Part shown: piece by piece, positions 15,221-21,583 of the stretch
Numbering within the stretch: the stretch's first letter is position 1
How the letters are laid out: every line of letters starts with the position of its first letter
DNA from: Flavobacteriales bacterium
GTDB taxonomy: Bacteria; Bacteroidota; Bacteroidia; Flavobacteriales; BACL11
Direction: 5' to 3'
Assembly: GCA_018695965.1 (NCBI GenBank)
Contig: JABHQB010000055.1
Span: 1 to 21,583, forward strand
Length of the DNA stretch: 21,583 bases
Position numbers and translations under genes: made by a program
Notes under the pieces: generated by a model
Seen by the model: the letters and a program-made list of their open reading frames with translations, nothing else
What the model was told of the DNA's origin: nothing
Databases searched by the model: none

Positions 15221-16567
15221 ATGTTTGAAAATTTATCAGATAAATTAGAGAAGGCATTTAAGACCTTAAAAGGTAAAGGAAGTATCTCTGAAATAAATGT
15301 AGCTCAGACTATGAAAGAAATCCGTAAAGCCTTAATAAAGGCGGATGTGGATTTTAAAACAGCAAAATCATTTACTGAAAATGTAAGACAAAAAGCCTTA
15401 GGACAACAAGTGCTTAATGCAGTTGAACCAGGTCAGCTTCTTACAAAAATAATGAAGGATGAACTTGCCGAATTAATGGGTAGTACACATTCTGAAATTG
15501 ATGTAAAAGGTAGCCCGGCAGTAATTTTAATTGCAGGTTTACAAGGTTCTGGTAAAACAACTTTTTCTGGTAAATTATCTCTGCTTCTAAAGAGTAAAAT
15601 GAACAAAAGACCATTACTTGTTGCATGTGATGTTTATCGTCCAGCAGCAATCAATCAAATAGAAGTTTTAGGAGAACAAGTTGGTGTTGAGGTGTATAAG
15701 GAAGTGGAAAATAAGAATCCAGTAGAAATTGCGAAAAATGCGGTAAAACACGCTAAAACAAACGGTCATAATGTAGTAATTATTGATACTGCAGGTAGGT
15801 TGGCAGTTGATGAGAAAATGATGGAAGAAATTGCAAATATTAAGAATGCAATTAATCCAAAAGAAATTCTATTTGTGGTAGATGCTATGACAGGACAAGA
15901 TGCTGTTAATACTGCAAAATCCTTTAATGATAAACTAAACTTTGATGGAGTTGTACTTACTAAACTAGATGGTGATACTAGAGGTGGTGCAGCACTTACC
16001 ATTCGTTCTGTAGTAGATAAGCCAATTAAATTTATTGGTACTTCTGAAAAAATGGATGGGCTGGATGTGTTCCATCCAGAAAGAATGGCTTCTAGGATTT
16101 TAGGAATGGGAGATGTAATTTCTTTAGTTGAAAGAGCTCAGCAGCAATTTGATGAAGAAGAAGCTAGAAAGATGCAAAAGAAAATTGCAAAAAACACTTT
16201 TGGTTTTGATGATTTTATAAAGCAAATTCAGCAGATAAAGAAAATGGGTAATATGAAGGATCTGATGGGAATGATTCCAGGAATGGGAAAAGCTATGAAA
16301 GGAGTAGATATTGATGATGATGCTTTTAAGGGTATTGAGTCAATTATTCATTCTATGACTCCTTTTGAGAGACAAAACCCATCTGTACTTAACGGAAGTA
16401 GGAAAAAGAGAATTGCAACAGGAAGTGGAACAACAGTTGTGGAAGTCAATCAATTGATAAAACAATTTTCTCAAATGGGAAAAATGATGAAGATGATGCA
16501 AGGTGGAGGGGGAAAACAAATGATGCAACAAATGATGAAAGACAAGGGTAGTATGCCTGGAATGTGA
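15221..16567 (+). CDS. ffh: Signal recognition particle GTPase Ffh
   Basis: This encodes 448 residues, the usual length. It binds 4.5S RNA and hydrophobic signal sequences of nascent membrane proteins and docks with FtsY at the inner membrane. The N domain (about 1-95) is followed by the G domain with P-loop GLQGSGKT (106-113), DVYRPAA (137-143), DTAGRL (189-194) and TKLD (247-250). The C-terminal M domain (about 325-448) is rich in methionine and carries RKKRIATGSG with VVEVN, the RNA-binding helix region. It starts after the terminator at 15164-15190, so it begins a new unit, and folD follows after 10 nt. Confidence 0.97.
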   Translation: MFENLSDKLEKAFKTLKGKGSISEINVAQTMKEIRKALIKADVDFKTAKSFTENVRQKALGQQVLNAVEPGQLLTKIMKDELAELMGSTHSEIDVKGSPAVILIAGLQGSGKTTFSGKLSLLLKSKMNKRPLLVACDVYRPAAINQIEVLGEQVGVEVYKEVENKNPVEIAKNAVKHAKTNGHNVVIIDTAGRLAVDEKMMEEIANIKNAINPKEILFVVDAMTGQDAVNTAKSFNDKLNFDGVVLTKLDGDTRGGAALTIRSVVDKPIKFIGTSEKMDGLDVFHPERMASRILGMGDVISLVERAQQQFDEEEARKMQKKIAKNTFGFDDFIKQIQQIKKMGNMKDLMGMIPGMGKAMKGVDIDDDAFKGIESIIHSMTPFERQNPSVLNGSRKKRIATGSGTTVVEVNQLIKQFSQMGKMMKMMQGGGGKQMMQQMMKDKGSMPGM

Positions 16568-16577
16568 TAAAAGCAAT

Positions 16578-17459
16578 ATGATAATTTTAGACGGAAAAAA
16601 AACATCAAACGATATAAAAGAAGAAATAGCAGTTCAGGTACAATCAATTGTTTCTTCATCAGGTAGAGTCCCTCATTTGTCAGCAATTTTAGTAGGAAAT
16701 GACGGAGCAAGCGAAACTTATATTGCTGCAAAAGTTAAGGCGTGTCAGAAAGTTGGTTTTAAATCTACTCTAATTCGATTAGATGAAAGTGTTTCTGAAG
16801 AAGAATTGCTTAATGAAGTTGAAAAAATTAACAAGAATTCTGATATTGACGGATTGATTGTTCAACTTCCTTTACCAAAACATATTGATGAAATGAAGGT
16901 GACTGAAGCAATTGATCCTAAAAAAGATGTAGATGGATTTCATCCTTCAAATATTGGTAGAATGGCTTTAAATATCCCTGCTTTTCTCCCTGCTACTCCT
17001 TCAGGTATTTTAGAACTTTTGGAAAGATATAGTGTAGAAACTTCTGGAAAACATTGTGTAGTAATTGGTAGAAGTCATATTGTAGGCTCTCCAATGAGTA
17101 TTTTAATGGCTCGGAATAATAACCCTGGAAATTGTACGGTTACACTTACTCATAGTAGAACATCCAACTTAAAAGAAATTACTAAAACAGCTGATATTTT
17201 AATTGTAGCTTTGGGTAAAGCAGAATTTATAACATCTGATATGATAAAAGAGGGGGTTTGTATTATAGATGTTGGCATTACTAGGGTAAAGTCGAATAAA
17301 ACTAAAAGTGGTTGGAAGTTGTTAGGAGATGTAAATTTTGAGGATGTAAAAGATAAATGTTCTTTTATTACACCAGTCCCTGGTGGAGTTGGCCCTATGA
17401 CAATTGCTATGCTTTTACAGAACACACTTTTGTCTTCAAAAAAAGAATTTTCTTCATAA
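16578..17459 (+). CDS. folD: Bifunctional methylenetetrahydrofolate dehydrogenase/cyclohydrolase
   Basis: This encodes 293 residues, the usual length. It converts 5,10-methylene-THF to 10-formyl-THF in two cytosolic steps, supplying one-carbon units for purines and fMet-tRNA. Visible motifs are TYIAAKVKAC with Y48 and K52 (family catalytic YxxxK), VQLPLPKHI, DPKKDVDGFHP, PATPSGILELL, the dinucleotide-binding GRSHIVGSPM and the closing PVPGGVGPMTIAML. It starts 10 nt after ffh on the same strand and is probably co-transcribed. One-carbon demand links it loosely to the serine pathway elsewhere in the window. Confidence 0.96.
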   Translation: MIILDGKKTSNDIKEEIAVQVQSIVSSSGRVPHLSAILVGNDGASETYIAAKVKACQKVGFKSTLIRLDESVSEEELLNEVEKINKNSDIDGLIVQLPLPKHIDEMKVTEAIDPKKDVDGFHPSNIGRMALNIPAFLPATPSGILELLERYSVETSGKHCVVIGRSHIVGSPMSILMARNNNPGNCTVTLTHSRTSNLKEITKTADILIVALGKAEFITSDMIKEGVCIIDVGITRVKSNKTKSGWKLLGDVNFEDVKDKCSFITPVPGGVGPMTIAMLLQNTLLSSKKEFSS

Positions 17460-17482
17460 AATACTGATTAATTATATTTTAC

Positions 17483-17490
17483 TATATTTG
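17483..17490 (+). promoter_or_regulatory. Bacteroidota -7 promoter element for the cold-shock gene
   Basis: TATATTTG is a perfect TAnnTTTG. It lies 60 nt before the ATG, so the transcript would carry a leader of roughly 50-55 nt containing the hairpin at 17500-17517. No clear -33 motif is visible. Confidence 0.6.
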
Positions 17491-17499
17491 CAGACGAAA

Positions 17500-17517
17500 A
17501 TTGGGGTTGTTCCCAAT
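17500..17517 (+). promoter_or_regulatory. 5'-UTR hairpin of the cold-shock gene
   Basis: ATTGGG and CCCAAT form a perfect 6-bp stem around a 6-nt loop (GTTGTT), about 10 nt after the -7 element and 33 nt before the start codon. The rest of the leader is A/T-rich and unstructured. There is no T-run after the stem, so it is not a terminator. It may stabilise the mRNA or respond to temperature, as leaders of cold-shock genes do in other bacteria; that role is inferred. Confidence 0.45.
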
Positions 17518-17550
17518 ACATTAACAAATATAAATTTAAAATAAACAATT

Positions 17551-17748
17551 ATGGAAGGTACAGTAAAATGGTTCAACGCTACAAAAGGTTACGGATTCAT
17601 CACAGGTGAAGACGGAACAGATTATTTCGCTCATTTTGGAGAAATCGAAATGGATGGGTTTAAAAAATTAGAGGAAAATCAATCAGTTACTTTTGAAGTA
17701 GGTGAAGGCGAAAAAGGACCAGTTGCTAAAAATATTAAAGCTGCTTAA
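17551..17748 (+). CDS. cspA: Cold-shock domain protein
   Basis: This encodes 65 residues making up a single cold-shock OB domain. Such proteins bind single-stranded RNA or DNA and act as RNA chaperones in the cytoplasm. The N-terminal EGTVKWFN, RNP1-like KGYGFI (about 12-17) and an RNP2-like DYFAHF are present; the usual V-F-V-H-F is Y-F-A-H-F here. The acidic insert FGEIEMDGFKKLEE is typical of Bacteroidota members. It has its own -7 element, a leader hairpin and a strong terminator, so it is monocistronic. The symbol cspA is generic; cold induction is not shown by the sequence. Confidence 0.95.
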   Translation: MEGTVKWFNATKGYGFITGEDGTDYFAHFGEIEMDGFKKLEENQSVTFEVGEGEKGPVAKNIKAA

Positions 17749-17783
17749 TTCAGATATAATATAATTTAACAATGAACAAAATT

Positions 17784-17811
17784 AAAACGGACTCTCGAGT
17801 CCGTTTTTTTT
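17784..17811. terminator. Bidirectional terminator between csp and hutI
   Basis: AAAACGGACT at 17784-17793 pairs with AGTCCGTTTT at 17798-17807 around the tetraloop CTCG, followed by Ts to 17811. The opposite strand also gives a stem followed by TTTTAATTTT. The 3' end touches the hutI stop codon (17810-17812). It serves the converging cold-shock and hutI genes. Confidence 0.92.
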
Positions 17812-19057
17812 AGGCTGTTATTTTCCCGTTTATTATTACTTTGTTAATTAGATTTTCTCCAAAACTATAAGATAAGTAGGAATAAGAAGGAATTTCCTTG
17901 GTAATAAATAGATTTGCTTTTTTACCAACACAGATACTTCCTAGTTCTTTTTCTACTCCCATAGCATAAGCAGTATTTATAGTAGTTGCATTTATTACTT
18001 GTTCTGGGGTCATTTTCATTTGTGTACATCCTAATGAAGCTACAAGATTCATGTTTCCACTTGGGGAAGAACCAGGATTGTAGTCAGTTGCAAGTGCAAC
18101 AGGAAGCCTTCTTTCTATCATTTTTGTTGCGGGTCCGTATGGAATTCCTAAAAAGAAAGAACAGGAAGGTAAAATGGTTGGCATGCATTCCGAATTTTCT
18201 AGAGAAACAAAATCTTCTTCCTTCATTTCTTCTAAATGATCTACAGATAAGGCTCCTAACTTTACAGACGCTTCAACTCCCCCGATAGAATTGAATTGGT
18301 TTACATGGGTTTTTGCTTGTATTCCATATTTGTTTGCTGCTTTTAGTAGTCTTTTAGTGTCTTCAACCGAGAAGTATCCTTTTTCGCAAAAAATATCTAC
18401 ATAATCTGCCAGATTCTCTTTTGCAACTATTGGTAACATCTCATTTATTACCAAATCCATATATCCATCTTTATTATCTTTAAATTCTTTTGGTAAGGCG
18501 TGAGCAGCTAAAAAAGTAGCTTTTATTGTTATTTCCGAATTCTCTTTTAATCTTTTTATTACACGGAGTATTTTAAGTTCTGCATCTAGGGTTAGTCCGT
18601 AACCGCTTTTTATTTCAATAGCTCCAGTTCCCATTTTTATCAGATTATTTAATCTTTCTATAGAAATATTGTAAAGATGATCTTCAGAGGTATTTTGAAG
18701 TTTTTCTGCAGAGTTTAGTATTCCACCTCCTCTTTGAGCTATTTCTTCATACGAAAGTCCGTTTATTCGGTCTACAAATTCATCTTCTCTACTTGATGCA
18801 AAAACTAAATGTGTGTGGGAGTCGCAATAAGTAGGAAATACCATTCCTCCTTCGGCATCTATTATTTCAATATTGTTCCAATCCTCAATTCCTTTCCAAT
18901 CATTCATACTTCCAAATGAAGTAATAATACCATCTTCAATTTCTACAAATGCATTTTTTATGGTAGAGATTTGAGACATTTCTTTTCCTGCTACCCATTT
19001 TCTGGCAGTTTGTTCTGTCTGAATTAGTTCTGAAATATTTTTTATTACCGTTTTCAT
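17810..19057 (-). CDS. hutI: Imidazolonepropionase
   Basis: This encodes 415 residues, the usual length. It hydrolyses 4-imidazolone-5-propionate to N-formimino-L-glutamate, the third step of histidine degradation. It belongs to the amidohydrolase superfamily with one metal: ligands H81 and H83 (CDSHTHLVFASSR), H251 (KTHVNQF) and D325 (ATDYNPGSSPSG). H186 in AAHALP and H274 in VDHLEEM complete the active site, and KSGYGL (150-155) is the usual substrate loop. Cytoplasmic. No hutH, hutU or hutG gene is in the window, so the rest of the pathway must be elsewhere if complete. It is divergent from aroC with about 60 bp between starts and ends in the shared terminator. Confidence 0.95.
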   Translation of the reverse strand: MKTVIKNISELIQTEQTARKWVAGKEMSQISTIKNAFVEIEDGIITSFGSMNDWKGIEDWNNIEIIDAEGGMVFPTYCDSHTHLVFASSREDEFVDRINGLSYEEIAQRGGGILNSAEKLQNTSEDHLYNISIERLNNLIKMGTGAIEIKSGYGLTLDAELKILRVIKRLKENSEITIKATFLAAHALPKEFKDNKDGYMDLVINEMLPIVAKENLADYVDIFCEKGYFSVEDTKRLLKAANKYGIQAKTHVNQFNSIGGVEASVKLGALSVDHLEEMKEEDFVSLENSECMPTILPSCSFFLGIPYGPATKMIERRLPVALATDYNPGSSPSGNMNLVASLGCTQMKMTPEQVINATTINTAYAMGVEKELGSICVGKKANLFITKEIPSYSYLSYSFGENLINKVIINGKITA

Positions 19058-19074
19058 CTAAATTATTATTGTGC

Positions 19075-19089
19075 GAATTTACAAAATTC
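19075..19089. promoter_or_regulatory. Inverted repeat between hutI and aroC
   Basis: GAATTT-ACA-AAATTC is a perfect 6-bp dyad with a 3-nt centre, lying 17 nt upstream of the hutI start and just upstream of the aroC -7 element at about the -33 distance. Its position would suit an operator controlling one or both divergent genes. A short AT-rich dyad can also arise by chance. Confidence 0.35.
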
Positions 19090-19106
19090 AGCTCAATCTT
19101 TATTCA

Positions 19107-19114
19107 TATATTTG
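19107..19114 (+). promoter_or_regulatory. Bacteroidota -7 promoter element for aroC
   Basis: TATATTTG is a perfect TAnnTTTG and is followed by CCTT and the ATG at 19119. It decides the start: an upstream in-frame ATG at 19071 would place the promoter inside the gene. Initiation at the usual distance gives a leaderless or near-leaderless mRNA. Confidence 0.6.
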
Positions 19115-19118
19115 CCTT

Positions 19119-20192
19119 ATGGGAAATTCTTCTGGAAAAATCTTTAGATTAACTACTTTTGGAGAGTCGCACGGAGTTGCAATTGGAGGTGTTATTGATG
19201 GCTGTCCTGCTGGAATGAAGATTGATTTTGAGAGAATTCAACAGCAATTAGATAGAAGAAAATCAGGTCAATCTAAGATTAGTACTCAGAGGAAAGAATC
19301 CGATAAGGTGGAGTTTCTATCTGGTTTTTTTGAAGGTAAAACAACTGGAACTCCTATAGGATTTATCATAAAAAATGAGGATGCAAAAAGTAAGGACTAT
19401 TCTCATATAAAAGATACTTTTCGTCCTTCTCATGCTGATTTTACTTATCAGAAAAAATATGGAATTCGAGATTATAGAGGAGGAGGAAGGTCATCAGCAA
19501 GGGAAACTGCAAATTGGGTAGTAGCTGGATCCATTGCTCAGCAGATTTTATCAACGAAAGGAGTAGAGATAAAAGCGTATGTAAGTGCAGTGGGTAGTGT
19601 AAAACTAAATAAGTGCTATAAAGAAATGGATCTTTCTAATATAGATGGTAATATTGTAAGATGTCCTGATTCTGAATATACAGAAAAAATGATTTTTGAG
19701 ATAGTTAAGGTAAAGAAGGAAGGTGATACTATTGGAGGTGAAATTACGGTAATTGCTAGTGGAGTTCCTTCTGGCTGGGGAGAACCTATTTTTGACAAGC
19801 TACATGCTGATATTGGAAAAGCAATGCTCAGTATTAATGCAGTACATGGATTTAGATATGGCTTTGGTGGAGTGGATATTTCATCTAGCAGAGGAAGTGA
19901 TGTGAATGATATTATTATAGATAAGAGTGGAAAAACCAAAACAAATTATTCTGGAGGAATACAAGGTGGAATAAGCAATGGAAATGATATTTATGCGGAG
20001 ATGTTCTTTAAACCAGTAGCTACTATTATGCAAAAACAAAATTCAATAGATACAGAAGGAAATAAGAAAGAAGTAGAAGGAAAAGGAAGACATGATGCTT
20101 GTGTAGTACCAAGAGCGGTATCTATTGTAGAAAGTATGATGGCACTTACTTTAGTAAACCATTATTTAATAAGTAAAACAAATAGATTATGA
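19119..20192 (+). CDS. aroC: Chorismate synthase
   Basis: This encodes 357 residues from the chosen start, the usual length. It converts 5-enolpyruvylshikimate-3-phosphate to chorismate using reduced FMN, the last common step to aromatic amino acids, folate and quinones. The start MGNSSGKIFRLTTFGESHG matches the family N-terminus and holds the active-site histidine H18; H105 in FRPSHADFTYQ is the second. YRGGGRSSARET (119-130), VPSGWGEPIFDKL, INAVHGFRYG and GRHDACVVPRAV are further signatures. An in-frame ATG at 19071 would add 16 residues without family counterpart and spans the promoter, so it was not used. The symporter gene follows after 28 nt with no terminator between. Confidence 0.96.
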   Translation: MGNSSGKIFRLTTFGESHGVAIGGVIDGCPAGMKIDFERIQQQLDRRKSGQSKISTQRKESDKVEFLSGFFEGKTTGTPIGFIIKNEDAKSKDYSHIKDTFRPSHADFTYQKKYGIRDYRGGGRSSARETANWVVAGSIAQQILSTKGVEIKAYVSAVGSVKLNKCYKEMDLSNIDGNIVRCPDSEYTEKMIFEIVKVKKEGDTIGGEITVIASGVPSGWGEPIFDKLHADIGKAMLSINAVHGFRYGFGGVDISSSRGSDVNDIIIDKSGKTKTNYSGGIQGGISNGNDIYAEMFFKPVATIMQKQNSIDTEGNKKEVEGKGRHDACVVPRAVSIVESMMALTLVNHYLISKTNRL

Positions 20193-20220
20193 AAAAACTC
20201 TCTTAAATAAAAAAAACAAA

Positions 20221-21525
20221 ATGAAGAAACTAGCATTACATTGGAAAATAATAATTGGTATGGTTTTAGGGGTAGTTTACGGCCTAATTGCTAATCAATT
20301 AGGTTGGGTTGATTTTACCAATGATTGGATAAAACCATGGGGTAAAATCTTTGTAAATCTTTTAAAGTTAATTGCAGTGCCTTTAGTATTTGCATCTCTT
20401 ATAAAAGGAGTTGCGTCTCTTTCAGATATCTCAAAACTTAGTAGGATAGGAGGGAAGACAATTGCAATTTATTTAGTTTCTACAGTAATAGCGGTTACTA
20501 TTGGATTATTACTAGTAAATACCGTAAAGCCAGGAGAGGGTTTTGATAAAGATTCTATCTCTAAAACAGAGCAGATAGAAGAAGGTGCTAACAAAAAAAT
20601 AAAAGCAGCTGAAAACGTAAAAGATGGAGGCCCTCTTCAGTTTCTGGTAGATATTGTTCCTACTAATATATTTGATGCAGCATCTAACAACCGAAATATG
20701 TTGCAGGTTATCTTTTTCGCCATCCTTTTTGGTATTGCTTTGGTAATGATTCCTAATGAAAAAACAACCTATGTAAAAGGTTTTTTTGATGGAATAAATG
20801 ATATTATTCTCCAGATTGTAGACATTATAATGATGGCAGCGCCATATGGTGTATTCGCTCTCTTGGGTGGTTTGGTAGTAGATTTTGGAGCAAGTGCAGA
20901 ATTATTTATATCACTTGCAAAATATTCTGTAACAGTTATCGTTGGATTACTACTTATGATTTTAGTAGTTTATCCACTTATTTTGAAAATATTTACTAAA
21001 ATGAAGTATAAAGATTTCTTTAAAGGAATAATGCCAGCTCAGATGCTTGCATTTTCTACTTCATCTTCTGCTGCCACACTTCCTGTAACTATGGAGAGGT
21101 GTGAAGATCATTTAGGTGTTTCTGAGGAAGTGTCTTCTTTTGTACTGCCACTTGGAGCTACAATAAATATGGACGGAACTTCACTTTATCAGGCGGTAGC
21201 GGCTGTATTTATAGCGCAAGCTTTTGGGTATTCATTAGGATTGACAGATCAGCTAACTATAGTCCTGACAGCAACTTTAGCTTCTATTGGAGCGGCAGCG
21301 GTTCCTGGAGCTGGCATGATAATGTTGATTATTGTCTTAGGATCAATACCAACACTTCCATCTGATATTATAGCTCCTGGATTAGCTCTTATATTTGGTG
21401 TAGATAGAATCTTAGATATGATGAGAACAGTAGTAAATGTAACTGGAGATGCAACGGTAGCAACTGTTGTTGCTTCTACTGAAGGTAAGTTAAAAGAGGT
21501 TACAGAGGAAGAATTAATGAGTTAA
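20221..21525 (+). CDS. gltP: Glutamate/aspartate:cation symporter (DAACS/SDF family)
   Basis: This encodes 434 residues with eight predicted membrane helices and two re-entrant hairpins. It is an inner-membrane secondary transporter for acidic amino acids or C4-dicarboxylates driven by Na+ or H+. HP1 is SSSAATLPVTM, TM7 has the cation-site motif NMDGT, HP2 contains AAVPGAGM, and TM8 reads DRILDMMRTVVNVTGD. In TM8, D395, D399, R402, T403 and N406 correspond, by a constant offset of 5, to the substrate-site residues D390, D394, R397, T398 and N401 of archaeal GltPh. The kept arginine argues for aspartate or glutamate over neutral amino acids. A hydrophilic insert with many Lys and Glu (about 104-135) lies between TM3 and TM4. 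The upstream gap is A-rich, as is usual for starts in this phylum. Confidence 0.93.
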   Translation: MKKLALHWKIIIGMVLGVVYGLIANQLGWVDFTNDWIKPWGKIFVNLLKLIAVPLVFASLIKGVASLSDISKLSRIGGKTIAIYLVSTVIAVTIGLLLVNTVKPGEGFDKDSISKTEQIEEGANKKIKAAENVKDGGPLQFLVDIVPTNIFDAASNNRNMLQVIFFAILFGIALVMIPNEKTTYVKGFFDGINDIILQIVDIIMMAAPYGVFALLGGLVVDFGASAELFISLAKYSVTVIVGLLLMILVVYPLILKIFTKMKYKDFFKGIMPAQMLAFSTSSSAATLPVTMERCEDHLGVSEEVSSFVLPLGATINMDGTSLYQAVAAVFIAQAFGYSLGLTDQLTIVLTATLASIGAAAVPGAGMIMLIIVLGSIPTLPSDIIAPGLALIFGVDRILDMMRTVVNVTGDATVATVVASTEGKLKEVTEEELMS

Positions 21526-21583
21526 TGAATAGACTCTTTTTCATATTATTTTCATTTTTTATTATTGGATCTTCTGCTCAGGA
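21525..21583 (+). CDS. Start of an exported protein (3' truncated by window edge)
   Basis: The ATG shares its A with the symporter stop (TAATG). The 19 complete codons read MNRLFFILFSFFIIGSSAQ, a typical Sec signal peptide with likely cleavage after SSA. The mature protein is outside the window, so no function can be given. The overlap suggests it is co-translated with the symporter. Confidence 0.6.
   Translation, partial: MNRLFFILFSFFIIGSSAQ

Noticed and set aside
16471..16731. Open frame on the minus strand across the ffh/folD junction
   Set aside because: It lies antisense to two firmly identified genes, its composition mirrors the Met-rich end of Ffh, and it has no promoter or homology signal.
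19071..19118. Alternative aroC start at 19071
   Set aside because: The extra residues have no family counterpart and the stretch contains the perfect -7 element.

Overview
The window is AT-rich, gene-dense chromosomal DNA from a member of the Bacteroidota, most likely a marine Flavobacteriales-type organism (inferred from gene content only). The evidence is a fused lpxC-fabZ gene inside lpxD-lpxC/fabZ-lpxA-efp, a PorX-type response regulator with a PglZ-like domain, a type IX secretion (T9SS) C-terminal tail, promoters with the Bacteroidota -7 element TAnnTTTG, and start sites without Shine-Dalgarno sequences.

Left edge (1-1046). The 3' end of a T9SS-type cargo gene is followed by two small paralogous genes for exported membrane proteins. 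Each small gene is preceded by the same 27-bp direct repeat, which looks like the 3' end of a tRNA-Pro gene with its T-tract, and by a 17-bp palindrome. The two proteins share a near-constant signal peptide and linker but have unrelated membrane bodies. This is the least ordinary part of the window.

Minus-strand block (1060-11298). Read in the direction of transcription: an HD-domain phosphohydrolase, lpxD, lpxC-fabZ, lpxA, efp, serC, serA, a DUF1015 protein, a YggS-type PLP-binding protein, ridA and meaB. Most junctions touch or overlap (TAATG, TAAATG), so this is probably one long, translationally coupled operon, with an extra promoter before lpxD. It joins lipid A synthesis, translation factor EF-P, serine biosynthesis and PLP/enamine housekeeping.

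Plus-strand block (11354-17748). porX starts divergently from the HD gene and overlaps tsaE, which is followed by an alanine dehydrogenase-like gene and a two-TM protein of unknown function. That unit ends at a strong terminator. ffh and folD follow, then a cold-shock gene with its own promoter and a 5'-UTR hairpin. A bidirectional terminator separates it from the converging hutI.

Right part (17810-21583). hutI (minus) is divergent from aroC (plus), which has a consensus -7 element only 4 nt before its start codon. A GltPh-like acidic amino acid symporter follows, overlapping the start of another exported protein cut by the window edge.

No rRNA, intact tRNA, CRISPR array, insertion sequence or replication origin was seen, and no gene-free stretch exceeds 300 bases. 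Apart from the left-edge cassettes, the window is mostly conserved core genome.
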